From: an uncultured Spirochaetales bacterium
Lineage (GTDB): Bacteria; UBP6; UBA1177
Reading direction: 5' to 3'
Assembly: GCA_902774115.1 (NCBI GenBank)
Contig: CACYHH010000006.1
Span: 62,001-126,000 of the forward strand
Length of the DNA stretch: 64,000 nucleotides
Below, piece after piece: positions 44,494 through 52,265 of the stretch (positions are counted from its first letter, which is position 1; each line of letters starts with the position of its first letter). The notes below the pieces were generated by a model. That model made no database searches. It saw nothing but the letters and a program-made list of their open reading frames with translations, and had not been told where the DNA came from. Made by a program: the position numbers and the translations under genes.

Positions 44494-44979
44494 TTATCTG
44501 ACACAGAAAACGTTGTATGGAACATTCATTTTTGCCTCGGAAATTCTTGTATTGTTGAGGCTGATTACCCAGTAGTGATCGGTGTCGGGTCTCTGTGATG
44601 AAGACCAGAACCATCCTTTACCTCCAAGAGTGGTACGTCCTTTGCGGCAGCCGCGGCAATCCTTTTTGTTGTAGCTGTCCATCGTGAGTTTTCCGTTTTT
44701 TTCGCTGATTTCGCATTTTCCGCCCGTTGCGGTTTCGGGGCATTTTTCGACTATCGAGCGCCAGTCGTCAATGGTCGGCAGTCTCCAGTCTTTGTGACCG
44801 TCTTCGTCAAGGTTGGCACAATATTCGTTAGCTGCCGTCCATGTGGAGTAGAATCTGGGTTTTTTTGACCACTGCAAAGTTTTCTGAGCAGCAGGTTTCT
44901 GTGCCGGAGCGGCGTTTTCCGCTGAAATGAAAAGAAAACTGAAAACGATACAAACAAAAAGCAACGCGATTTTTTTCAT
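44494..44979 (-). CDS. Exported DUF1566 protein
   Basis: The 161-residue protein starts at ATG 44979 with a near-perfect GGAGGTGA site. The signal peptide (MKKIALLFVCIVFSFLFISA) ends in a Sec-type site, with no lipobox Cys. The mature part is a single DUF1566 domain: STWTAANEYCANL, KDWRLPTIDDWRSIVEKC, WFWSSSQRPD and a final CVR. It shares the fold pattern with the two DUF1566 domains of the large lipoprotein at 35172-37157, with five to six cysteines likely in disulfides. The role is unknown. Confidence 0.78.
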   Translation of the reverse strand: MKKIALLFVCIVFSFLFISAENAAPAQKPAAQKTLQWSKKPRFYSTWTAANEYCANLDEDGHKDWRLPTIDDWRSIVEKCPETATGGKCEISEKNGKLTMDSYNKKDCRGCRKGRTTLGGKGWFWSSSQRPDTDHYWVISLNNTRISEAKMNVPYNVFCVR

Positions 44980-44995
44980 TTTGTCACCTCCATAG

Positions 44996-45757
44996 TTAAA
45001 ATTCTATTTTCATGCCGTCAACGGCGGGAACTGTGTTTTCGGGCAGTAGTTTCAAAGTTTCCTCGTAGTCGAAAGTGTGGTTCATGTGGGTAAGATATGC
45101 TCTTTCGGGCGAAATATACTTTATCAAATCGAGGATTTCCTCGAAGCTGAAGTGTGTCGGATGTTTTTTATGGACAGTCGAAGAGATCGCAAGGACTTTC
45201 ACCCCTTTAACTTTGTCAAGTTCTTCAGGTTCTATCGAATTTATGTCGGCGAGAAGGGCGAAATCTTTGAACCTCAGGCTTGTAACGACGGTTTCTCCGT
45301 GTTTGTGGCGTATCGGCATAATCGTCAGGTTTCTGAATGAAACCGGTTCTTTTTCAACGAAGACAGGCTTCAGAAAAGGTCGCGGCAGATATTCGTTTTC
45401 AAAAAAAAGATAAGGGAAACGCTGCTGCGCGATCTCGAAAGTTTCACGGCTCAAAAAGAAGGGGAGCGGTTCGCCGTTTCTGAATGAAGCCATCCTCAGA
45501 TCATCAATTCCGGCAAAGTGGTCGCTGTGGGCATGTGTCAGCCAGCCTGCGTCAATGTGCGAAACTTTTGATTTCAGAAGCTGCTGCCTGATTTCGTACG
45601 GGAAATCGATCTGCAGGACTGTTTCGTTTTCGATCAGAGTCATCGAAAATCTTGTGCGGCGGTTGCGTTCGTCGCTCAGTTTGCAGATGTCACAGTCGCA
45701 GAAAAGCTGCGGAACTCCGGTCGATGAGCCGTTGCCGTTGAAAATTACAGTCGTCAC
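44996..45757 (-). CDS. PhnP-like metallo-beta-lactamase-fold hydrolase
   Basis: The 253-residue enzyme has the metal motif THAHSDHFAGIDDLR (H-x-H-x-D-H) near residue 75, an N-terminal STGVP segment with a CDCDIC cysteine cluster followed by NRRTRFS, and later metal-binding HKHGE and LLADIN. The GxPxxxCxCxxC ... RRxR pattern is that of PhnP-type phosphodiesterases. The cysteines may bind a structural zinc. The substrate is unknown; no phosphonate genes are nearby. The start is GTG 45757, overlapping the upstream stop (GTGA), so it is coupled to the unknown 403-residue gene. Confidence 0.85.
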   Translation of the reverse strand: MTTVIFNGNGSSTGVPQLFCDCDICKLSDERNRRTRFSMTLIENETVLQIDFPYEIRQQLLKSKVSHIDAGWLTHAHSDHFAGIDDLRMASFRNGEPLPFFLSRETFEIAQQRFPYLFFENEYLPRPFLKPVFVEKEPVSFRNLTIMPIRHKHGETVVTSLRFKDFALLADINSIEPEELDKVKGVKVLAISSTVHKKHPTHFSFEEILDLIKYISPERAYLTHMNHTFDYEETLKLLPENTVPAVDGMKIEF

Positions 45758-46965
45758 TTGAACAATCCTTTTAAAAAGGTCATAATTTTTGAACGCTGCC
45801 GTTCGTTCAGCGCGCGCTCCAAATCTTCTATCAGGTTGTTTTTCTGTTTTATTTTTTCCTGAAGATCATGAACTTTCTTAGTCAATCTTGCTATAGTTTC
45901 TTCAGGGGTTTCGTTCTGCGGGATGATTTCTTCAGGTTCGTCAGCCTCTTCCTTCTTTGCGACTTCAGCCTTGGTTTCTTTTGCCGGTTCTTCTTTGATT
46001 TCCTGCTGCGGCTGATTCTCTGCGGGAGAATCGTTCTCTTTTGGTTCCTCTGCTTCTTTGTGGTTTTCAGGTTCACTCTCCGGTTTTTCCGGGTTTGCCG
46101 GAGTGCTTTCATCCTGCAGGGGTTCTTCTTTAGAAGGCATCAGCTCATTTCGTTTTTTCTCAAGCTCTGCCGGTTCCATACATACAAACGGATGATCCAG
46201 ATTCCATGACTGGTGGCTGTCGCCGTCTTTGAAGACAAAAGTGATTTTTATCGTGGATTTTGCCTGGCAGAATTCTTCGACATCATTTTTGGAGGGGATG
46301 ATTTTTGAGATGTATTCTGTACGGATCCCGCTGTATTCGATAATAATGTCGAAAAACGGCTGGGGACAGTTCTGTATGCAGGAACAAAGTAGAATTTTTA
46401 TTGAAGGCGGAACCTTGTCGGCAAGAAGCCATGTAACAAGTTCCCTATGCTCGTCAAAAGTAGTTATGGCACCGAATTTATTAAGATAATCCTGTATTTT
46501 AATGATTTTTACGTTTGCCTGTTTCGGCTGTACCGGTTCAAAAGAGAGCAGGTTGCGCGTCGCCGGTTTCGGGTCGATATTGTGAGTGAGGCAGAAAGCT
46601 TTGATCGAGGATTTTTTCGCGCTGAGATACTGCTGCTTGGACATTTCGTCAAAGCGGACGTTGTTGTGCTCGTCTATGGAGAATTTAGTGTTCCCCATAA
46701 TGAAAAACATCAAAGTTTTCGACTGCTTGTTAAGAAAAAACGGAAGGTAAGGATATTCGGAATCGAGCTTTTTAAACCACGCTTTGCAAGTTTGTTCCTG
46801 CAGCTTGATAGCAAGCTCGAATGATTTTAACTCACCGAATTTTATAGAGATATTGTTTTCGTTTTCGGCAGAAAGCCTGCTGTCGGGGGCAATCTTGTCG
46901 ATGTTGGTTTTTATTTTTGAAATATCACCCCTTAAAATGTCTTCCAGGGTAACTCGAATCTCCAT
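45754..46965 (-). CDS. Unknown protein with acidic linker and C-terminal coiled coil
   Basis: The 403-residue protein starts at ATG 46965 with a GGAG site. Residues 1-270 look globular (SIKFGELKSFELAIKLQEQ; SIDEHNNVRF; IKIQDYLNKFGAITTF; TWLLADKVPPSIKILLC). Residues about 275-355 are an acidic, Pro/Glu/Lys-rich linker. The last 45 residues form a coiled coil (ARLTKKVHDLQEKIKQKNNL) ending in a short amphipathic helix. No signal peptide. I do not recognise the family. The linker composition resembles that of the zinc-ribbon NTPase at 7266-10448. It is translationally coupled to the PhnP-like gene. Confidence 0.65.
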   Translation of the reverse strand: MEIRVTLEDILRGDISKIKTNIDKIAPDSRLSAENENNISIKFGELKSFELAIKLQEQTCKAWFKKLDSEYPYLPFFLNKQSKTLMFFIMGNTKFSIDEHNNVRFDEMSKQQYLSAKKSSIKAFCLTHNIDPKPATRNLLSFEPVQPKQANVKIIKIQDYLNKFGAITTFDEHRELVTWLLADKVPPSIKILLCSCIQNCPQPFFDIIIEYSGIRTEYISKIIPSKNDVEEFCQAKSTIKITFVFKDGDSHQSWNLDHPFVCMEPAELEKKRNELMPSKEEPLQDESTPANPEKPESEPENHKEAEEPKENDSPAENQPQQEIKEEPAKETKAEVAKKEEADEPEEIIPQNETPEETIARLTKKVHDLQEKIKQKNNLIEDLERALNERQRSKIMTFLKGLFK

Positions 46966-47042
46966 TTTTCACTCCGTTTTCATTCTAACAAAACCCTTTT
47001 TTCTTACCACAAACGGAAACGGTTTTCCAGTGTTTTTATCGC

Positions 47043-48536
47043 TTATTTTGCGTTTATTTTGCTTTTGTGGCGGTTGTAAAGAAGCATTGCCGCGATCGAG
47101 AGAACACCGAAAGAAGAGAGGACGATCCAGATTTTCCACGGAGCGTAGGCATCCCAGAGAAGCTGGTTGGCTGCATACTTGTCAAGTCCTGTAAGTTCCT
47201 GAAAATACGGAAAGAAATCAAATGTATCGATATTCATTTTCGCAATCGTTTCAGGAAGAAGTCCGTCAGGATTTGCCGCTTTGTAATCGTCGACAACTTT
47301 CACAAGAGTTTCAAGCGGAACCTTTTTGACATCAAGAAGATACTGTTTCGTTATCTGGAGTTTGTTTGCAAAAGCGTCGTAAAGCGGGCCCGAAACGACG
47401 TTTCCGACGATCCAGCCGACCGCAAACGGAATGTTCGAAAGCCCCATGTAAAGAGCTTTTTTGTCGGCAGGCGCGTTCACGCCGATATATTCGCTGAATT
47501 TAGGCGAGCAGGTCATTTCGCCTAGGCTGAAAAACGCTATGCAGATTGCAGTGACAACACCAGCCATCGTTACTCCGGCGCAGAAAAACGCGACAGTCGT
47601 GAGGCATATTCCGGCTGTTATTGCGACAAGACGCGGGAATTTGCCGGTGACTACGCTCCACGGAACGACAAAAAGGACGATGCAGAGCGAATTGATGTTG
47701 ATGAACTGTTCAGCCTTGACGCTGCCGTTATCGGTCATAAACGAAGGCAGGATCTTTGCCAGAGCGCGGCTGTCGGTCCACTGGTCAATGAAATTCGGGA
47801 AAAGATCCCAGAGCTGCATGAACATGAGCCAGAATCCGCTGAAAATAAGGAGGAAAATCATAAAATCCTTGTCTTTCAGCGCAGTTACAGTGTCATGGAT
47901 CGCGTTTTTAGCCGATTTTACAGCTCTCGTTTTTTCAGGTTCCTTGAAGAAAAATGTCGCCGGAATGTAGTTGAGAGCGGTAACAATCGCAGCCGCGTAG
48001 AAAACATAGCTCCAGGTGTAGCCGTCGGTATCGTTTCCGCGCAGAGTACTCGCCATGACCGGGGCAAGAAGACCTCCGATGTTGACGACCCAGTAAAAAA
48101 TCCCGTAGCCGACAGAGCTGTTTTCTTCAGTTACCGAACTTGCGACCGTTCCCTGAATCGGCGGCTTGAAGATGGCTGTTCCCGTTCCGACCGCGATTCC
48201 CGCAACCATCATGCTCCAGAAACCTGTCGCGTTAGCCATCAGAATGTAGCCGAAAACATTGGTCGTAAAAGCGATGTAGAGACTTTTTTTGTAGCCGAAA
48301 TTGTCTGCAAAAGAGCCGCTCAGCATCGGAATAAGGCTCTGGCACGCCGCCCAGACACCGAAAATAAGCCCTTTTTCAGTAAAAGTGAGAGCTAAACCGT
48401 GTTTGTCGGCAGTCGCTACCATCCAGAGCGGAAGAACTGCACGCACCGAGAAAAACGCCAGACGCTCGAACATCTCCATGATGTTTGCGATCCAGAAATT
48501 CCTCTGAAATCCTGTAACTTGTGATTTGAAACTCAT
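47043..48536 (-). CDS. MFS transporter, POT-like
   Basis: The 497-residue membrane protein has about twelve hydrophobic segments. The N-terminus F-x-x-x-F-W-x-x-N-x-x-E-x-F-E-R-L-A-x-x-x-x (RNFWIANIMEMFERLAFFSV) matches the E-x-x-E-R-like helix of proton-dependent oligopeptide (POT/PTR) transporters, and GIFYWVVNIGGLLAPV is like the family's F-Y-x-x-I-N-x-G signature. A central insertion (VDDYKAANPDG) lies in a late loop. Peptide uptake is the likely role, but other MFS substrates are possible. It is a single gene, with GAGAGG before ATG 48536. Confidence 0.78.
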   Translation of the reverse strand: MSFKSQVTGFQRNFWIANIMEMFERLAFFSVRAVLPLWMVATADKHGLALTFTEKGLIFGVWAACQSLIPMLSGSFADNFGYKKSLYIAFTTNVFGYILMANATGFWSMMVAGIAVGTGTAIFKPPIQGTVASSVTEENSSVGYGIFYWVVNIGGLLAPVMASTLRGNDTDGYTWSYVFYAAAIVTALNYIPATFFFKEPEKTRAVKSAKNAIHDTVTALKDKDFMIFLLIFSGFWLMFMQLWDLFPNFIDQWTDSRALAKILPSFMTDNGSVKAEQFININSLCIVLFVVPWSVVTGKFPRLVAITAGICLTTVAFFCAGVTMAGVVTAICIAFFSLGEMTCSPKFSEYIGVNAPADKKALYMGLSNIPFAVGWIVGNVVSGPLYDAFANKLQITKQYLLDVKKVPLETLVKVVDDYKAANPDGLLPETIAKMNIDTFDFFPYFQELTGLDKYAANQLLWDAYAPWKIWIVLSSFGVLSIAAMLLYNRHKSKINAK

Positions 48537-48671
48537 ATCGACCTCTCAATAAAAACAAATCTTTAGCGTTATAGCGGAATAAAGTCACATCGGCAAGATT
48601 TTTGATTGAAAAGGATTTTCCGCTTGCATTTTTGGTAAAAAACTTTAAAACAACTGTGTCATGGAGGAAGA

Positions 48672-48893
48672 ATGAGCGAACGTTTTCAGATACTTTTCAT
48701 GCAAGTCAGGCTGGTTCGATTGGCAGCAGTCGAGTGGAACAAATCAATGCAGGAGGTCAACCGGATTTTTGAAGAAAAGAATGTTTATCATTATATTCAG
48801 AAATTCTGGGGACTTTTCCATGTCGAAGGAGACTACGCCGTGCTGAAAGATATTGAAGAATATTTGAAATCGCAGGAGGCAAAACGTGATTAA
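48672..48893 (+). CDS. DUF3791-like small protein
   Basis: The 73-residue protein starts at ATG 48672 with a GGAGG site. It is mostly helical. The C-terminal half (YHYIQKFWGLFHVEGDYAVL followed by KDIEEYL) fits the DUF3791 pattern Y-I-x-x-x-Y-x-x-L-H-x-x-G-x-x-Y-x-x-x-D-I. DUF3791 genes are often found beside DUF3990 genes in small operons. Its stop overlaps the GTG start of the next gene by 8 bp. An antitoxin or chaperone role for the neighbour is inferred from the layout. Confidence 0.75.
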   Translation: MSERFQILFMQVRLVRLAAVEWNKSMQEVNRIFEEKNVYHYIQKFWGLFHVEGDYAVLKDIEEYLKSQEAKRD

Positions 48894-49452
48894 ACTTTTG
48901 CAGGAAGGAATGCTTCTGTACCACGGAAGCTATTGCGAAGTTTCAGAACCCGATATCGGCAAATGTTCGCCGTTCAAGGATTTCGGTCGAGGTTTTTATC
49001 TGACAACGGAGCGCTCTCAAGCGGAACAGTTCGCTAAATTGTCTTCGAGAAAAGCGTTGGAAAACGGCTTGATTCCTGCATCACAGAATTTCGGGGTCGT
49101 GTCAGTGTTCAGGTTCCATGTGTCCGGACAAACTGAAATTATGGTTTATCCGGAAGCTGATGAAGAATGGCTCCACTGCATCGTCGCCCATAGAAAAGAG
49201 AGAATTTTCAAAGATATCAGATATGATTCGGCAAAATACGATATTATAGGCGGAAAAATCGCCAATGACGCGACAAACGCCACGATTCTGACTTACATGT
49301 CAGGCGCATTCGGTGAAGTAGGTTCGAAGGAAGCCGATGAAATCTGTATCAGGCTTTTATTGCCGGAAAGGTTGCAGGATCAATACGCTTTTCGAACCGA
49401 AAAAGCACTCAATCAACTGGAATTTCTCAGGAGCGGCAGAATATGGATCTGA
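48886..49452 (+). CDS. DUF3990 protein, ADP-ribosyltransferase-like
   Basis: The 188-residue protein starts at GTG 48886, 6 bp after GGAGG. It has LYHGS (11-15), KDFGRGFYLTTERSQAEQFA (31-50), a middle DEEW (92-95), then GKIANDAT (123-130) and DQYAFRTEKAL (165-175). This pattern is that of DUF3990. YHGS and G-R-G-F-Y resemble the His and Tyr strands of PARP/diphtheria-toxin-type ADP-ribosyltransferases, and Glu172 or Glu93/94 could be the catalytic acid. The family assignment is firm by pattern; the enzyme activity is inference. It sits between two small genes with overlapping ends, as in toxin-antitoxin operons. Confidence 0.75.
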   Translation: MIKLLQEGMLLYHGSYCEVSEPDIGKCSPFKDFGRGFYLTTERSQAEQFAKLSSRKALENGLIPASQNFGVVSVFRFHVSGQTEIMVYPEADEEWLHCIVAHRKERIFKDIRYDSAKYDIIGGKIANDATNATILTYMSGAFGEVGSKEADEICIRLLLPERLQDQYAFRTEKALNQLEFLRSGRIWI

Positions 49453-49685
49453 ACGAGAGAATTATGACAGCTATAGATATGCTGACAGCGATGGTCGTTG
49501 ACGAAATCGCACTTGATGACGGCAGAGATCCTTCAGATGTTCTGCCTGAGTTTCTTGAGTCACGCACGGCAAAACTTCTTTATGACAAGGAAAACAAAAT
49601 GTGGTGGGACGGTCCTTCCGCAGTTGTTGACTATTACAGAAAAGAAAAATCCGCGTCTGACAACCAAACGCAAATGCGCGTATAG
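49443..49685 (+). CDS. Third gene of DUF3791/DUF3990 cassette, unknown
   Basis: The 80-residue protein overlaps the DUF3990 gene by 10 bp. It is helical (ERIMTAIDMLTAMVVDEIAL), then D-x-x-D-V-L-P-E-F-L-E-S-R-T-A-K-L-L-Y-D with a tail WWDGPSAVVDYYRKE. The S-x-T-x-x-L-L-x-D ... GP-x-x-x-V-x-x-Y pattern recurs, in my recollection, in short genes next to DUF3990, so it probably belongs to the same unit. No DNA-binding motif is seen. The 52-bp gap after it has no clear terminator before the convergent ttcA-like gene. Confidence 0.65.
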   Translation: MDLNERIMTAIDMLTAMVVDEIALDDGRDPSDVLPEFLESRTAKLLYDKENKMWWDGPSAVVDYYRKEKSASDNQTQMRV

Positions 49686-49737
49686 TTTTTTGTTATCCAA
49701 GTTCATCCGTCTGAAAAATCTTAAAGTATGGTGTCTG

Positions 49738-50487
49738 TCACAAAATATCCTTTGACGGTTTTTTCAGTAGAAAATCGGGTTTCTGATTGTACAGGGCCTT
49801 GAAAATATTGGTTTTTGCGGTGCTGTCGTGTTTGCAGACCTCTTCTATGAGCGAGCGGATGTAGGCGCGTTCCGAAACTTTTCCGAAAGGACATCCTGAA
49901 TCGAAAACTTTTATGCCGCAGTTCTCTGCTTCTGCTTTGACGGAACTTTCCTTGATGTAAAGCATCGGACGGATTATGCGGTATTTTCCTTTGAAAAACG
50001 GGTTGACGGGTTTCATCGCCTCGAGCGAGCCGTTGAAAAAAAGGTTCATCATGAAAGTCTGGACGAAGTCGTCGCGGTGATGACCGAAAGCGATGACGTT
50101 TGCCCCGATTTCGTCGGCGAGATCAAAAAGAGCAAGTCTTCTCGTTCTGGAGCAGAGATAGCATGCCTGCTTTTTTTCGGCAGCCATGATTTTTTCAAGC
50201 GATTTTTCGATTTCAAAAAATTTTACGCCGAGATTTTCGCTGAATCCGCGTAAATATTCCGAGATTTCATCGTCTTTCGGAAAACCCATTTTAACAAAAA
50301 CTGCCGAAATTTTGTAGTCGTTGGTCGTCTGGATTTTTTTTCTCGCTAAAAGTCTGAGCAGCATCGAGCTGTCCTTACCGCCCGAAAGACCGGCTAAAAC
50401 GTGATCGCCTGGATTTATCATATTATAATCGTAAATTGCCGTTTCCAGCAGTTTGTGCATACTCAAAAAACACTTGCTTTCGCCCAT
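49738..50487 (-). CDS. ttcA: TtcA-like tRNA 2-thiocytidine synthetase
   Basis: This PP-loop ATPase family adds sulfur to cytidine 32 of tRNAs. The PP-loop LSGGKDSSMLL is near residue 32. A CYLCSRTRRLALFDLA segment supplies the C-x-x-C of the iron-sulfur site, and FGHHRDDFVQTFMMNLFFNG matches the TtcA H-x-x-D-D-x-x-x-T-x-x-x-N motif. The third cysteine expected later appears in GCPFG. At about 249 residues it is a little shorter than E. coli TtcA. The start ATG 50487 directly follows GGGAGGG; TTG 50499 is less likely because it would include that site. It is divergent from the MCE gene. Confidence 0.87.
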   Translation of the reverse strand: MGESKCFLSMHKLLETAIYDYNMINPGDHVLAGLSGGKDSSMLLRLLARKKIQTTNDYKISAVFVKMGFPKDDEISEYLRGFSENLGVKFFEIEKSLEKIMAAEKKQACYLCSRTRRLALFDLADEIGANVIAFGHHRDDFVQTFMMNLFFNGSLEAMKPVNPFFKGKYRIIRPMLYIKESSVKAEAENCGIKVFDSGCPFGKVSERAYIRSLIEEVCKHDSTAKTNIFKALYNQKPDFLLKKPSKDIL

Positions 50488-50545
50488 GGACCCTCCCAAA
50501 AAACCGTAAAATCATAGTGAAAAATCGGAAAAAAGCGAGAAACCG

Positions 50546-50573
50546 TTGACAATCCGGTTTTTACACTTAGAAT
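50546..50573 (+). promoter_or_regulatory. Promoter of the MCE gene
   Basis: TTGACA (50546-50551), 16 bp, TAGAAT (50568-50573), a near-consensus promoter with a predicted start about 18 nt before ATG 50599. Confidence 0.65.
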
Positions 50574-50598
50574 CGCGCGTGGAATTTTTGAGGGTGCG

Positions 50599-51588
50599 AT
50601 GCAGGTTACTTCAGCTCAGAAAAGGCGCGTGGCGATATTTTTCATTTTCGGTATCGCCGTTATTCTGATTCTTACGGCGCTTCTTATCGGAAACCGTCTG
50701 CTTAAACGTGAAGACTGCTATTTCACCCGTTTCGAGGATATTTCTGTCGCAGGTCTTTCCGAAGGTTCTACGGTAAAATTCCAGGGAATGAACATCGGAA
50801 CGGTCTCGAAAATTTCGGTTGACAAGGAAAATACGGCAGTTGTCGAAGTCGCTTTCTGTCTCAAGCCGGGTGTTCCGATCAAAGAGGGAACAAAAACGCA
50901 GCTCGGTTCCATCGGTATTACGGGTTTGAAATTCCTCGAACTCAAAGGCGGCGGTCAGGGAGCCAGCATTCCGGTCGGCGGCGAAATTCCTTCCGAAAAA
51001 AGCGGCTGGGACGAGATCACAGGCAAGGCTTCCGTCATTGCCGAAAAACTTGAATCGATCCTCAACCAGTTCAACGAGGCTCTGAAAGGTGTCAAAAAGG
51101 ACGATGTCGAGTCTATCGTGAAAAATGTGAACGGTGTTTCGGCTTCTCTTGACGAACTTCTCGCCAAAAACAAGAAGGAAATCTCCGGCGTTATAAAAGA
51201 GGCAAATGTCTTTATGAAAGAGCTCAACAGCAATATGGACAATGTCAAATCCATCACGACGAACGTCAAAGATCTTACGTCGAAAGACGGCTCGCTGGCA
51301 AAGACGCTTAAAATGATGGAAGATGCCGTTTCTGATTTCAGGGAAGATTACAAAGAAGCGAATGTTCAGGAAAAGGTCGACAAAATGTTCGGACTCGTCG
51401 AGTCGACACAGAGAACGGTCGATACGTTGCAGCTTACGTTTGAAAGAAGTACAGAAAAAATCGATAAATCGCTTGACGACCTTTCGGACGCAATGAGCAA
51501 CTTCAGCGAATTTACGAGAATAATCATGGAAAATCCGTCGTCTCTTTTCGGCGGCGGCAATTCGGAGACAGCAGAGGATAAAAAATGA
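50599..51588 (+). CDS. MCE/MlaD-family protein
   Basis: The 329-residue protein has one N-terminal membrane helix (VAIFFIFGIAVILILTALLI) and an MCE domain at about residues 35-115: V-x-G-L-S-x-G-S-x-V-x-x-x-G-x-x-I-G (VAGLSEGSTVKFQGMNIG) and the later GSIGITGLKFLELKGG. The rest is a long helical, coiled-coil-like region. MCE proteins form hexameric lipid conduits between membranes, driven by an MlaE/MlaF-type permease and ATPase. Those genes are not next to it. It is coupled by a 4-bp overlap to a PqiC-like lipoprotein gene and has its own promoter. Confidence 0.88.
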   Translation: MQVTSAQKRRVAIFFIFGIAVILILTALLIGNRLLKREDCYFTRFEDISVAGLSEGSTVKFQGMNIGTVSKISVDKENTAVVEVAFCLKPGVPIKEGTKTQLGSIGITGLKFLELKGGGQGASIPVGGEIPSEKSGWDEITGKASVIAEKLESILNQFNEALKGVKKDDVESIVKNVNGVSASLDELLAKNKKEISGVIKEANVFMKELNSNMDNVKSITTNVKDLTSKDGSLAKTLKMMEDAVSDFREDYKEANVQEKVDKMFGLVESTQRTVDTLQLTFERSTEKIDKSLDDLSDAMSNFSEFTRIIMENPSSLFGGGNSETAEDKK

Positions 51589-52193
51589 AAAAAATCGGCG
51601 TTTTGACAGTTTGCTTCATAGCTCTTTTCATGATTTCGTCTTGTTCGCTCTTTTCTTCAAAAGCGCCGCTCAAGCATTATTATCAGGTCTACTATCAGCC
51701 GAAAGAGAGTTCGCAACAGCCGATAAAAGCGACTCTCAGGATAAAAACATTCAATTCCGACAAAGTTTACAAGAAATATAATCTCGTCTACCGGACTTCC
51801 TATGAGGAGATGTTTTACTACAATACTCATTTCTGGGCTTCAAGACCTGACGACATGATCACCGACCTTGTTGCAAACCATTTTTCGAAGCAGCAGGTTT
51901 TCTCGGACATCATTATAACGATGGATAAAAAACCCGACTACGTTCTGAGCGGCAGGATTCTTGCAATGGACGAAGTTATCGAAGGTGAAAAAAGTTACGC
52001 CAGAGTCGCGATAAATTTCGAACTTAAAGACTATAAAACGGAAGATATTGTTGTTGCCTACTCTTTCGATAAAAAAAAGGAAGCTGAAGGCAAAAAACCG
52101 GTTGATGTCGTCCGCGCAATGAGCGAAATCATAGAATCAGAAATCGAAGTCTTTGTTTCAAAAATTTATGGAACTCTCGAATCCGGCCGCTGA
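51585..52193 (+). CDS. PqiC-like ABC-transport auxiliary lipoprotein
   Basis: The 202-residue lipoprotein has a clear lipobox (ALFMISSCS). The body shows the pattern of the ABC_trans_aux family (PqiC/YmbA): HYYQVYY near the N-terminus, L-R-I-K-T-F (start of the first strand), the Y-R-x-x-x-E-x-x-Y-Y-x-x-x-x-W-x-x-x-P segment (YRTSYEEMFYYNTHFWASRP), and a strand with DYVLSGRILAMDE. Such lipoproteins sit in the outer membrane and dock to MCE tunnels. The ATG overlaps the MCE stop. Together with 50599-51588 it forms a lipid-transport pair without permease or ATPase. Confidence 0.82.
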   Translation: MKKIGVLTVCFIALFMISSCSLFSSKAPLKHYYQVYYQPKESSQQPIKATLRIKTFNSDKVYKKYNLVYRTSYEEMFYYNTHFWASRPDDMITDLVANHFSKQQVFSDIIITMDKKPDYVLSGRILAMDEVIEGEKSYARVAINFELKDYKTEDIVVAYSFDKKKEAEGKKPVDVVRAMSEIIESEIEVFVSKIYGTLESGR

Positions 52194-52265
52194 GGCAGGC
52201 TTATTGAAAGAAGAAGTCCGCTTTTGCGGCAGAAAATCCCAGACACAGCAGAAAAGGAGTGATGG

